A DNA stretch of 21,166 nt from Gnetum montanum (GCA_015680685.1 MNCI01008335.1:5423-26588); one strand, 5' to 3'. Shown: positions 1 to 10,074, counted from the stretch's first letter. The notes: generated from the sequence alone by a model not told the origin. Translations and numbers: made by a program.

Positions 1-294
1 GAATCTTGCTCTATTTCTAGTTTTCTTGTGGAACTATCTCTTTCTCTGGGGAAAATTAGGAGTAGATTGCGGAGTTGTGCTCAAATGTTTTTGCAAAATT
101 TTATTTGTTACAAGTAGGTATTATAAGGACCGCGTAGACTAGGCAGTTGAACAAAATAGGAAATTTTCAAGAACTCACAGTACTTGGCAAAGTTGGCTGA
201 ATCTCTTTAAAGTAAGTCATTTATAGTTTGCATGCAACGCAATTGTTACATTTCTCACAATCGCACGCCGCAACAGCACACACACATACTCACA
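1..294. other. CpG-retaining stretch, no gene recognised
   Basis: No protein or RNA gene is recognisable. What stands out is base composition: CpG dinucleotides are frequent between about 60 and 420 (for example in ccgcgtag, gcaacgc and the run near 263-272), whereas the next several kilobases have only a few per kilobase. In plant transposon DNA, methylated CpG decays to TpG/CpA, so this stretch is either younger, unmethylated or under selection. It adjoins the unrecognised minus-strand ORF at 295-567 and would be its 3' flank. Confidence 0.4.
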
Positions 295-567
295 TTAACT
301 ACTGAGTCTATTTGGAGGTATCTGGGCCTTGGTGTAGCCAGAGACCAGTAGGCACCTAAATCCTGTTCGAGGACACTCGTTGGCGGTCGCGTCCCAAACG
401 GTCACCAACAACAAGTTGTGTCCTCTTCCATCCATCAAGAAATTCACCTTTCTTATGAGGGAGGTGAAATCATCATTCATGGTAATAACATAATTTCCAT
501 AGGTGTCAACAATGTAGACATAGAATAGGGGTCCAAAGTGAAGCTTTAAGAAGAAGCTCCTAGCCAT
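295..567 (-). CDS. Unrecognised 90-codon ORF, possibly a gene fragment
   Basis: I do not recognise this protein. It opens MARSFFLKLHFGPLFYV and continues with a mixed, soluble-looking sequence (VDTYGNYVITMNDDF; a DGRGHN turn; VWDATANECPRTGF) ending PPNRLSS. The same frame stays open for another 18 codons upstream of the ATG, to a stop at about 622-624, so the true start could be further up or the ORF could be an internal exon. In favour of a real coding remnant: residue composition is balanced rather than low-complexity, and CpG is retained in its 3' half, unlike the decayed transposons next door. Against: it is short, has no visible family motif, and lies beside repeats. It may be an exon or pseudogene fragment captured in heterochromatin. 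No function is proposed. Confidence 0.22.
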   Translation of the reverse strand: MARSFFLKLHFGPLFYVYIVDTYGNYVITMNDDFTSLIRKVNFLMDGRGHNLLLVTVWDATANECPRTGFRCLLVSGYTKAQIPPNRLSS

Positions 568-962
568 GAAAAGTAATAACCTAAGATAGCCAATGATGAC
601 AATGAAAGGTAATGGGATACATTAAGGGATGAACTCCATTTTAACATCGTAAGTGAAGGGGATGGCAAATACAAGCTTGTGAAAAGTAGGCCTTACTCAC
701 TCCCTAATCTTGCAAAGATAAGGAAGAATCTACACAAGTCTACCTTAACCTTCACATGCCTTTATGACCAAATGCACCTATATCCATATAACATTACTTT
801 TCATTTATAATTTATTATATATTTTTTATGCAATTATTATTTTACCCTTTATGCACATAGCCTATGCATGTAGTCTAAATTCAATGGCATTTTTACCTAT
901 TTGCTACAACCTTTCTTTATTTTTAATTATGTTAAACATTGAAAAAAGTGTCTCTTCCCAAC
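568..962. other. AT-rich intergenic stretch
   Basis: The sequence is strongly AT-rich, particularly 780-960. A 72-codon plus-strand ORF at 764-982 is made mainly of Ile, Leu, Phe and Tyr codons expected from T-rich DNA and is not believed. No promoter, RNA gene or transposon domain can be supported. Confidence 0.5.
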
Positions 963-1160
963 CACATTTGCTAAGATGTTAAACTAGCATTATTGTCTGC
1001 TAAGATGTTAAACTGCCATTTCATTTGCTAAGATGTTAAACTAGTACTATGGTCCACTAAGATCTTAAATTTGCATTACGGCCTACTATGGCCTTAAACT
1101 AGCAATTTAGCCACAATCACACAACATAACCTATGCCCGCAATGGCCTAAAACTAGCAAA
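963..1160. repeat. 29-bp tandem repeat, locus 1
   Basis: A short tandem repeat with consensus close to GGCCCACTAAGGCCTTAAACTAGCA. The final C of the TTAAAC core falls at about 984, 1013, 1041, 1070 (mutated) and 1099, giving steps of 29, 28, 29 and 29 bp, then a decayed pair at 1153. The same unit recurs at 6262-6350 and 10075-10170. The third locus sits just behind a Tat-type integrase, where this lineage is known to carry variable tandem repeats in the 3' untranslated region. By inference this locus is the footprint of another Tat-type 3' untranslated region. Confidence 0.75.
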
Positions 1161-2869
1161 AATCTTGTTTATTATGACACTTTTTTTTTGTCAATTAGCC
1201 ATAACAAAAAACATCAACATAGTCATTTTCAAGGTTTACAACATTTACAATATTTGCTACTACTATGAATGCATATAGCCAAAAATAAAACCAAATTTAA
1301 AATTTAAAATTACAATGTCCATAACATACATAGCCATGGCCACACTGTGTGGAAAAAATGTCAAAGAATAACAACCATCTATAACATAGTATTGGCTAAT
1401 CATAGCCATCAACAAAAAAAATAGCTAACAAAGTGATTCCACCTCTGTTGGAAAGTTGAAGCCAATGCCTACATAGCCATGAATAGAAAATAGCAAATAA
1501 AATTTCTATTTCCTTAGAGAAATTCACATATTTACATAAAATTACAAAAGCAACACAAACAACCTAACTATGCAATGTTAGGAAAATAGCCATAACTTCT
1601 TTGTTGTAAGGTCAAATTAAGTGAGAAAATAGCCATTAGAAAGCTTAAAGAAAGGGCTACAAACCCATAACCTTTAAATTTACAAATATGCATCCATTCT
1701 ACTAAGAAAAAAATATTCATCTTTGCTTACTTTTTTCATATGAAAACTTTAAAAACTTCAAAGCCTAGATTTCCTATAGCCATGGAAATAGTCGACATAG
1801 TCAAAACCATTGAAACCCATTAAAATTAACACCAAAATAATGGGGTATTATTTTTTTAAAATTTAATTTTAACAAATCCTAAGGGCTAGATCTAAAAAAA
1901 CAGCCATATGCCAAAATTTTGGGGAAAAAAAAGCATGAAATAGTAACTCCTTCTTTTAAAATTGAATATACAAAAGCTAAAATAATAAAATGATCATGGA
2001 TCTGTGTAGAAACAGCCAAAATGGAAGGTGCTATTTCATTAAAATTCTATTTCAATCCCTCCACTAGAGTAGATCTGGAAGAAATGACCTTAACACATGG
2101 AAAATAAAACTTGGAAAACCTTAGAAAAAAGGAAAAAATAGGTAGAAATGTCTATCTTAGAGTAGTAACAAAAGAAGTTTGGATGGATATGGGCCTAGAA
2201 AATTATTCTAACTCCAAAGAATGTTCATTTATATTTTGAATTACATGATTTTAGCTCTTTCCCCTTTGTTTCTTTAACATCATGGTAGGCTCAATGTTGG
2301 GAATGGCTACAAACTAAAGAAGGATGAGAGGTCAATGCTGATTGTGAGGAAGATGAGAGGCTTCCATGATGGGAATTAGTTGTGGCTGCCACAAGAATCT
2401 CTACCAAAGCTCTCCCCCAATGCGTTGTTGCAATAGAATGATAGTTGTGATCAAAGCTTGCAAAATTTAATATATAGAACCCATCTAAAACCTAAACGCA
2501 CACCTTGAAAACCTAGCTACCAACTCAGTGTGCCATAACTACAAGTGCACTAAAGTGCAAAGGGGGAAAGTCTAGTCCATGTTGGTTTTGAGTGGAAAAC
2601 AACTTCACTTTTCAAAATTTTAAATTTTTGGATTGTGGGCCCCACCTTGGGCCTTCACTCTTGACCAAAACTTGCATCAACATTTTGATTCTTATCAATT
2701 TTCACACTTAAAAAATTATTACAACATTAACCCCATGCATCCATATTTGGAATACCATTCCCAATGTGGAAACATCCTTATTATTTTATAAATTCATTAA
2801 AATTGTCAAATTTTTCTATTTTTAGTAACTTAAACCTACTTTTTTCAAGCCCAAGTTTCCAAAAGTGGG
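1161..2869. other. AT-rich decayed repeat DNA, no gene
   Basis: No coding similarity was found on either strand and CpG is nearly absent. The octamer ATAGCCAT and close variants recur at irregular spacing (about 1197, 1274, 1331, 1401, 1473, 1586, 1629, 1780, 1902, 2014). The words TAGCCA/TAGCCAA also make up the phased repeat in the Tat-type LTR at 11053-11101, so this may be an old, disordered relative of LTR sequence. That is speculation. The first 45 bases (1161-1205) resemble the sequence after repeat locus 2 (6346 onward), supporting a shared family. Confidence 0.4.
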
Positions 2870-3860
2870 CAAGACATGGGCAAGGCTAAGCACCATGGAT
2901 TTTCATGTTAGGGCAATAGTACCCAACATGGAAGAAGGGGGGTAACACTCATTCTTTCCTCCGAACACTCATCTAACACATGTTTGATCCCAAAGTGGGC
3001 CCCATGTGATCTAGAACTCCTCCAAGCATCTCTAGTAGCCTGGGAATCCCACCAAACCTAGTCAAAATTGGTTGAAATCTAGGATTTTGTGTTTTCCATG
3101 TTAGGAAAGGATTCTTCCACACTGAGCCTCTCACCCTCAACATGGATAGATTGGGGGAAGTTAAAAAATAACCTATTGATGCCTCGTGACTCCTAGACCT
3201 TCCCAAAATTCTCTAGAGCTTTTGAAAGCTCCAAAATTGGTTAAATATGGCACAAAAATATCATCCCCCTTTCATCCATGCTGAAGCCACCATGCCCAAC
3301 ATGGAAAAAATGGGGAGATTACATGAGGCACTTAGAAGCCTCCAAATTATCAAATCTTAACATCCAACATTACTCATCGGCATTAACAACCCTGAAGGTT
3401 GACATGCATGGTCAATCAGTTGTCGATCTAGTTTAGATTTAACTTTCTTAATTTGGGAAGACCTCTTCCATGCTAAGTCTTCCACCCTTAGCTTGGAAAA
3501 AAGGGAAGAATCCTAAAAACCCCCTCACAAGCTCCAAAACAATCCAACATTATTCATTGACATTGAAAACCCTAAAGGTTGACATGCATGGTCAATCAGC
3601 TATTGATCTAGCCTAGATTTAACTTTCTTGATTGGGAAATACCTCTTCCATGCTAAGTATTCCACTCTCAGCTTGGGAAAAATGGGAGAAGCCTAAAACC
3701 CCCTCACAGCCTCCAAAATAATCAAATCTTGTCCTCAGGCACTAATGGCCAACACCAACAACCTTGCAAACACTCATGCATAGCCAAATTGACCACAAAA
3801 GGGCCAAAGAATTTTTCCCATAATTTTCCACATTGAGGATGAAAGCCCCTGTGTGTAAAT

Positions 3861-4080
3861 GGGGGGTGGGGGGGGGGGGGGGAGGCAACCCAAAAAGTGC
3901 CTATTGACCCTTGAAATAACCAAATTTTGACATCAAGTAGCAACAATCAACACTGACAATCTTCGAGGCATGCATGCATAACTGAAAGTAACCAAAAATG
4001 ATCAAAAAGCTTTCTCCCAAATTTTCCATTCTAAGAATGGAAGCCCTAGCATGAAAAAATTTGGGGGGCAGGGGGGGGGG
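3861..4080. repeat. Paired poly-G tracts in adjacent array units
   Basis: Two long G runs occur at equivalent positions of consecutive units. The first, at 3861-3882, is six G, one T and fifteen G, followed by AGG. The second, at 4063-4080, is six G, CA, then ten G. They replace the GGGG that normally follows CATGGAAAAAAT in other units and lie 202 bp apart. The lengths probably arose by slippage. On the + strand both could form G-quadruplexes. Confidence 0.75.
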
Positions 4081-4796
4081 AGTTCAAAATTTTCTCATCA
4101 ACATTCAAAACAACAAAATTTTGATAGCAAGCATTGACAATCATCACTAGCAACCTCAAGGACCTGCATTCATGGCCAAAATGATGCAAAATAATGAAAT
4201 TCTATTTCCCCCTAATTTTCCATCTAGGAATACTCTTCCCAACCTAGAAAAATATGGGGAATCTCAAAAACCACTTGGAAAGCCTATAAATTAACTAGTT
4301 TTAACTCAAAACCCTAGCCTTCGACCCTAGCAATCCCTAAGGTTGACATGCATGGCCAATTGAAGTTAAAACTTGGCTATATCTACATTTTATAGTGTCT
4401 CCATGTTGGGAATATCCCCCTCCATGCTACTCAACATGGAAATTAAGGGCAAAACCCATTTGAGATCTATAACTACATCAAAACAACATTAACTAAACTT
4501 GCATGCACTCTAAGACCCTGCCAACATCATTTGGAGTCTTTAAACTTCAAGAAATTGATATCAGGAGACTAAAAATTGATTCTCCCTAATTTTTGATGCT
4601 CAGAATCTTAGTCCCAACTTGGAGAAAAAGTTGAAGCCCAAAACATGCTTGGAAGTACCTAAAATGACCAAAATTTGACACCAAACCCTAGTCTTAGGTC
4701 TTAGTAACCATGGAGGCTAATGTGCATAGTTGATTAAGGTTAAAATTGGCCTAGTTTTGAGTTTCATGATTCTTCCACACTATGGATACCTTTTGA

Positions 4797-4823
4797 CATG
4801 CTAAGGATAGTATCCCTAGCATG
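4797..4823. repeat. Near-perfect palindrome in one array unit
   Basis: The left arm is CATGCTAAGGATA and the right arm is TATCCCTAGCATG, with a single G between them. The arms pair at 12 of 13 positions, the best-preserved example of the dyad that centres each unit of the 2870-5900 array. DNA of this form could extrude a cruciform or, if transcribed, form a hairpin. Neither is shown by sequence alone. Confidence 0.8.
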
Positions 4824-5517
4824 GAAACTCAAGGGGAAACTTTTTTGGTTCTTCTAAACACCTCAAAATGACATCAAACAACCATTCACACACTATAGAA
4901 CCCTAGTAGTAACCATTGGAGCTCTTAAACTTCATGAAACTGATCCTAGATAGCTAAAAAGTTATTCCTCTAATTTTTCATGGTAAATTATCCATTCCTA
5001 ATGTAGAAAGAGAGGGAACCAAAAAAACCACTTAGGGATGCCCAAAACTGCTAAATTTTAAGATGGATCAATAACCCTTAACCCTAGCAACTCTAGCAAG
5101 TAACATGCATAGTCAATTGTGATCGAAATTGTTCTAGATATATGATTCTTGCTTTTTCCATACTAGAGTAACTTCCCTAGCATGGAAACAATTGGAAGAG
5201 CTTCTTTTCCACTTTTGGAGAAAAGATGGCACTCTCGAAAGCCAAAGATCTATGCTGAAGAAATCCAAGACCTCACAGCCTCAAGATTTTGCTTATGTAA
5301 CATCATTTTAACCTCTAAAACCAATTTCCCCCATTCTTCCATGTTGTAGTAACTACCCCAGCATGGAACTAGGGGAGAATACCTCTAGTACCCTTAAATA
5401 GCCTTCAAACATGTCTAAAATTAGCTAGAAACTTTTAGAATTGAAGTCTATCGCTGTAGGGGCCTAGAAACCTGGTGAAAGTATCTCTGAATCACTCCAA
5501 ATTCATAGAATAAGTGT

Positions 5518-5569
5518 CCCCATATTTTTCCATGCTAAGGATACTATACCCAACATGGAAAAAATGGGG
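5518..5569. repeat. Long imperfect inverted repeat in one array unit
   Basis: The left arm begins CCCCATATTTTTCCATG and the right arm ends CATGGAAAAAATGGGG. They face each other across about 18 bp that also pair partly (CTAAGG with CCCAAC). Comparable but weaker dyads are at 3264-3315 and 5328-5375, so the full arm in the ancestral unit probably ran from the C-run through CCATGCTAAGG. Confidence 0.7.
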
Positions 5570-5900
5570 AAGCCATTTCAACACCTATTGACACTAAAAA
5601 TATCCTCAAATTTCCTCAGAACAAAGCTAAGAGATGCATGAGTTCTAGATCTAGACTCTAGCTACCTATTTGACAATGCTAGCCAGCATGGAAACAAGGG
5701 GGAAGGCTTTAGAACCTACTTTTTAGCCTTTATAGACCTCCAAAGTGCTTAATTTTTTTGGAAATGACCTTGCGCTACCTTAGGAAGGTCCTAAAACCTC
5801 AGTTTTGGACCTTTGAGCACTTCAAAACCTATTTTCCTTAGTTTCCACACTAAGGGTCCTTGTTTCCATGCTAAGCCCATCACGTAAGCCTTAAAACACT

Positions 5901-6261
5901 TGATTTTTGGGTCAAAAAGGTCCATAAATAGTCCTAATTGATACCTAAATTCACCTAATATCCATGCAACCTTAAACACATGTCCAATTAAGGCCTAAAA
6001 TTGGCAAAAACCTAATCATTTTTACCTATATTAAGCAAATTATATATATATATAACCTATTTTGCTTGATTTTTTCCTTATTACGTAATGTTTTGGCTTG
6101 TTTTTGGACTTATGTTTCCTTGTTAACCTTTGATGGTCATTATACAACCTTATATGTTCATTATTTGTCTTATTGCAACTCTATTTGTCTTTTTTGGCCT
6201 TTAAATGGTATCAAATAATTGGGTTTGACCTTCCTTAACCGACATTTGACACCATGTCACC
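5901..6261. other. AT-rich spacer with a short TA run
   Basis: The dyad array fades out here and no gene is visible. A simple TA repeat lies at 6041-6054. It could be mistaken for a TATA box, but nothing downstream supports a promoter. Confidence 0.5.
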
Positions 6262-6350
6262 ATGGCTCACTAAGGCCTTAAACTAGCATCATAGTTGGCC
6301 AAGACTATCAACTAGCATCATGGCCCACTAAGGCCTAAAACTAGCAAAAT
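6262..6350. repeat. 29-bp tandem repeat, locus 2
   Basis: Three units of the same repeat as at 963-1160 and 10075-10170, with core C residues at 6283, 6312 and 6341, an exact 29-bp step. The sequence after the last unit (CCTAAAACTAGCAAAA, then TTG and a T-rich run) matches the end of locus 1, so loci 1 and 2 descend from the same repeat family, not from chance. Confidence 0.75.
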
Positions 6351-6621
6351 TGTTGCTTTTATTAACCATTTTAGCCTTATACCTTCCTTTGTTTAACCTT
6401 TGTGTGATCTTTGTTCACATCTATTTCACTTTTCCAAATTGACATTATCTCACTGATGATCTTGAATGACCTTAATTACATTAGATTTGCATGTGTTTTA
6501 TGGCAATTTAACATTATTTATTTATTTTACCCATGTGCCACTTATTATGCTTTTGATTGACATGCAAGATCAAAGTATGAGTACCTAGAAGCAAATTAAT
6601 TTTCCTTTGTGTCTACATCAA

Positions 6622-7770
6622 CCTCACAATGATATAAAATAGTGTATCAACCTTGATTGCCTAGATCTTGAGCATGAGAGTCTTGTAGACCACATAGCCT
6701 CAATAGAAAAACCTATAGAATGGCCTAAATACCTAGTCAAAACCCTTGACTTAGAAGAAAGAGATATAACTAAAGACTTTCTAGTTGAGGTTCTTGTCAC
6801 AACACACAATGGTAAAGAGAAAACCCTTAAACTAAGTTCCTCACTGGAGCCTCAATGCACTCAGGACATCACCAAGATCTTACAGAGCAACATTAAGGCA
6901 TTTGCCTAGTCATATGAAGATATTCTAGGCCTAGACCCACATCTAGTCCAACACAACATCATACTAGATCCTAGCATTAGACTAGTTAAGAAAAAAGTGC
7001 ACAAGATTAGACCTAATTTGGCCTTGGTAGTTTGCGATGAAATCTCAAAGCTCTACCAAGTAGGTTTCATGAGGCCTATTGATTACATAGAATGGATATC
7101 CAACATAGTGTTAGTCCCTAAGAGAAATGGGAGTATCCATATTTGCATTGATTTTTGAGACCTAAATAAATCAACTATCAGGAATGACTTCCCTTTACCT
7201 AATATTGATCAACTTATTGATACTACAATTGGACATGTCTTATTGTCCTTTATATATGGATTGCAAACTTAGCACAACCTTTATGACCTCATGAGGTACT
7301 TTTTGTTATACCATGATACCCTTTGGCCTTAAGAATGCCAAACCAACATACCAAAGATTCATGGCCTACATGTTAGGTTTGCTTAATGATTACGTAGATG
7401 ACATAGTCATGAATTCTAAGATAGCCGATGACCATGCTAATGACCTAGATCTTTTGCTTAAATGATCCCTCAAATACAAGCTTAGGCTGAATCTTAAGAA
7501 GTGTCTCTTTAGTGTCAAGACCAATAAGATGCTTGGCTTTGTAGTCTCTGAAGTAGGGATACATGTAGATCTTGATAAGGTTAAGGCCATATCCAAACTA
7601 GCAACACCTACCAATCTTAAAGATCTTCAGGGATTCAAAGGTAGATTATAGTTTATTCATAGGTTCATCATTAGGCTTATGGATAGGTTACAGCCCATGC
7701 AAAACTTGCTTAAGAGAGGAGCTCACTATCAGTGGACATCTCAATTCCAAGAGACCTTTTAAAACCTTAA
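6622..7770 (+). pseudogene. Reverse transcriptase domain of element A (Tat type)
   Basis: The pre-RT part (6688-6909) includes KPIEWP and the segment YEDILGLDPHLVQH, which is the conserved W/YxDMPGLDP...H block of this lineage with W replaced. RT proper shows FMRPIDYIEWISNIVLVPKRNG, an IDF-stop-DLNK motif where a CGA Arg codon has become TGA, then DFPLPNID. The catalytic motif is YVDD at 7391-7402, followed by LNLKKCLF and LGFVVSEVGI. A deletion and +1 shift between about 7190 and 7277 removes part of the GYNQI region, and the Trp of the TSWGTFCY motif is a TGA stop. No functional enzyme is possible. RT would copy the element RNA into DNA within virus-like particles. Confidence 0.85.
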
Positions 7771-7799
7771 AGCAAGAGTGGACACAACTACTAATAATC

Positions 7800-8135
7800 T
7801 ATCCTCCACAAGAGGGTAAACCATTTTACATTTATCTCATCATCTTTGATACATCCATTTCCTCTCTACTCTTTCAAAAACATGATGATGGAGTAGAAAT
7901 GCCTGTATACTACCTTAGCCATGCCTTATTTGTTCACAAGACTCGATACACTAAGGTGAAGTATTGTCTAGCACTAGTCTTCTCTTTGAAAAAATGGAGA
8001 TACTACCTCTTTAGAAGCCATGTCAATGAAATTTTCAAGGACAACATGCTTAGAGCCATGATAACCAACATCTATGAAAGTATCCATATAAGCCTATGAA
8101 AATCCATAACCACAGAGTTTGACATCCATTACATC
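7800..8135 (+). pseudogene. RT-associated RNase H remnant of element A
   Basis: Frame 7806-8097 reads KPFYIYLIIFDTSISSLLFQ, then VYYLSHALFVHKTRYTKVK and a LALVFSLKKWRYYL helix. This corresponds to the PVYYVSH...ETRYSPVEK...LALVFA..KLRPYF pattern of Tat-type elements, where this first RNase H is itself usually degenerate. Stops interrupt it on both sides (a TAA in the preceding linker near 7760; TGA at 8097). In an active element this domain degrades RNA in RNA:DNA hybrids; here it cannot be expressed as part of pol. Confidence 0.8.
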
Positions 8136-8137
8136 TT

Positions 8138-8660
8138 TCAATCCTTAACAAAAGGTCAAGCTATAGTTGTACAACTCACAATTTTACCTATTGATGACCA
8201 AGTAGCCATAGATCCTAAGTTCCCTAATGAATACATTAACATAGTTAGCCAAGTGCCCAAGGGTTATGAGGTAGTCATGAACTTCAATAGGGCTTCAATT
8301 GCCCATGGGGCTAGTGCTGTTGCCATCATAACATATTCATCTAGTGAGATCCAATCCTTTGCCTATTGTTTTGGGTTTCATTATACCAACAACATAGTAG
8401 AATATGAGGGTTTTATTAGAGGGATAATGATAGCTTGTGATCTTGGAATTAGATTCCTAGCCATCAAAGGTGATTCACAACTCATACTTAACTAAGTAAC
8501 TGAAGTCTCTGCATGCAAAGCTAAGCACTTACAATGTTACTATGACCTGAGGAAGTAGTTATTATCATAATTCATAGATGTTGATGTCCAACACATACCT
8601 AGAAACAAAAATGCTATAGCTAATGCAATTGCAACATTAGCCCTTAGTGTGATGCTAGAT
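8138..8660 (+). pseudogene. Second RNase H (aRNH-like) of element A
   Basis: Starting with SLTKGQAIVVQL, this segment carries QVPKGYEVVMNFNRAS, then a GFHYTNNIVEYEGF helix and a LAIKGDSQLILN strand, and ends near HIPRNKNAIANAIATLAL. These are the DGAS, NN.AEYEAL, GDSQLV.NQ and IPR..N..AD.LA blocks of RNase HI. The first catalytic Asp is replaced by Asn in this copy (FNRA instead of FDGA), while the Glu of VEYEG and the Asp of KGDSQ remain. TAA interrupts the N/NQ position at about 8494. Copy B (11850-12360) has the opposite pattern of losses. Confidence 0.85.
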
Positions 8661-8749
8661 GTGTTTAGTAAGTTTCCCACCTTAACTACGGATTGCGCTA
8701 CGCCCATCACATAGAACACTAACGATACCTTTGTGTTGTTGTTCATACT

Positions 8750-9690
8750 GCTTCTCCCAAGGAGTGGTATGGCAATATCAAATTTTACCTTATGCATGGT
8801 GAATCCTCACAAGGCCTTACCATTGCTCAGAAGGACACCATAAGCAAGCAATTAAAGTAGTATTTCATCATAAGTGATAGCACATTATGTTCACGATCCT
8901 ATAATGGCATACTCCTAAAGTGCTTAGGTAAAACCGAAGCAAAAATAGTCTTAGAGGATGTTCATGAGGGTGTTTATGAAGGACATATAGGACCCAAAGC
9001 CACAATTTCTAAGATTAGATGATTAGGATACTATTGGCCCCATATGGAAAATGACTACCTACAAAAGGTTAAGTGATGTGACACATGCTAGTAATATAGC
9101 AACCTAATACATGTATCACCAACCTAATACATGTGACACATACTAGTGATATAGCAACATGATACATACAACCCAGATAACATGGCCATTTTAATGATGG
9201 GGGTTGGATATCATTGAACCTATAATGCCTAAGTCTTCTACAGGACATAGCTTCATCATCATCACAACTAAATACTTTACCAAGTGGTTTGAGGCTATTT
9301 TGCTAAGAAAGATCATATCTGAACAAGTTTGAAAATTTATCCTAGATAACATTGGAGCTTGTTTTGGCATACCCATGATCATAGTTATAGATAATGGACC
9401 TTAATTTTGCAGCCAAGAAACTAAGGATTTTTGTCATAACCTAGGCATTAAGAATTCTTTCTTGCTATCTTACTACCCTCAAGCTAATGGACAAGCATAA
9501 GCAAGAAACAAGACCATCACCAACTTGCTCAAGAAGATGCTCAATAGCAGCAAGTAGAAGTAGCATGAGTGGCTTGTCCATGCACTATGGGCATATAGAA
9601 CAATCTATTGCATAGAAACTAGCATGATCCCTTATAGCCTTTTTTATGATTTTGAAGTTGGTTTACCTCTTGAATTGTAGGTGCCATCAC
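8750..9690 (+). pseudogene. Integrase of element A (zinc finger and core)
   Basis: The HHCC zinc finger is visible: His codons at 8963 and 8984 in VHEGVYEGHIGP, then Cys codons at 9077 and 9086 in CDTC, with LGYYWPHMENDYL between. The catalytic core has Asp at 9207 (LDIIEPIMPKSS) and Asp at 9390 (IVIDNGP), but the catalytic Glu at 9498 is a TAA stop within the YYPQANGQA motif. All three codons share one frame even though stops separate them. A 55-bp duplication at 9078-9187 replaces the normal linker between zinc finger and core and shifts the frame. WLVHALWAYRT marks the end of the core. Integrase would insert the cDNA into host DNA; this copy cannot. Confidence 0.85.
9078..9187 (+). repeat. 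55-bp tandem duplication inside integrase A
   Basis: The sequence starting GTGACACATGCTAGTAATAT at 9078 repeats with a few changes from 9133. Copy B has only one equivalent segment (from about 12787) followed by a normal linker, so the duplication belongs to copy A. Because 55 is not a multiple of three, it shifts the reading frame. Confidence 0.7.
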
Positions 9691-9719
9691 TCTGAGTAGC
9701 CTTAACCAACTTCATCAAT

Positions 9720-10040
9720 GATGATTTGAATAAGGGGTTGTAGACAATAGCCCTAGATTTGGTAGAGGAGTAGTGTATGCAACTGCATGCTCACATTGAG
9801 TACTATCAAGAGAGACAGAAGTGACAACATCACCATGACTTGACCATGCACCAAAGCAAGGAGGCGGACTTCGTCCTCATGACCATCTATGAGCATGTGG
9901 AAAAATTCTCAACTAATTGGAAAGGGCTCTTCCTTATCACCAAATCCTACGAGCATGGAGCATTCAGAATAGATACCATGGATGGGAATGAGTTAGTCAA
10001 TCTAATCAATCATTCCTATCTAAAGCCATACTACATGTAG
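9720..10040 (+). pseudogene. C-terminal segment of pol A
   Basis: After the integrase core, a segment with LHAHIEYYQERQ leads to an uninterrupted stretch (9840-10040) containing KFSTNWKGLFLITKSYEHGAFRI and ending NHSYLKPYYM. This matches the GPF/Y-like module that closes plant Ty3/gypsy integrases (KF..NW.GPF.V...Y..GA..I ... LKPY). The module is thought to help the integrase bind DNA and multimerise. The stop at 10038-10040 is the natural end of pol. TAG codons upstream (for example near 9770) disconnect it from the core. Confidence 0.75.
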
Positions 10041-10074
10041 TTGAAAATCATTAACAAGTGAGCCTACTTTCAAT

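Larger units (their letters stand above)
2870..5900. repeat. Diverged tandem array of ~185-bp units with a central dyad
   Basis: About 17 degenerate units follow one another. I aligned them on a conserved core, TTTTCCATGCTAAGG, then 10-25 bp, then CCCTAGCATGGAAAA and a G-run. The cores lie near 2905, 3097, 3271, 3455, 3637, 3828, 4022, 4213, 4397, 4591, 4785, 4975, 5158, 5337, 5524, 5672 and 5845. Steps are mostly 174-194 bp, mean about 184, with one short step of 148. Two neighbouring units are much closer to each other than the rest: 3363-3542 and 3543-3722 match at exactly 180 bp offset. Flanking words such as GTTGACATGCATGG and AACCCTAG also recur. Open frames inside the array, such as 2973-3206 and 3722-3946 on the minus strand, come from the repeat and are not genes. 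Confidence 0.8.

Noticed and set aside
764-982. 72-codon plus-strand ORF
   Set aside because: Composition is what T- and A-rich DNA gives by chance, and its end overlaps the 29-bp repeat. No motif.
963-1160. CRISPR-like short repeats
   Set aside because: The repeats are contiguous with no unique spacers, and the context is plant retrotransposon.
2973-3946. Minus-strand ORFs of 77 and 74 codons
   Set aside because: They lie inside the tandem array and owe their Pro and Gly runs to repeat words and a poly-G tract.
6041-6054. TATA box at the TA run
   Set aside because: A simple TA repeat with no LTR edge, primer site or ORF start appropriately placed downstream.
7390-7614. 74-codon minus-strand ORF
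   Set aside because: It is the reverse strand of the RT domain of element A, whose sense frame carries YVDD and following motifs.
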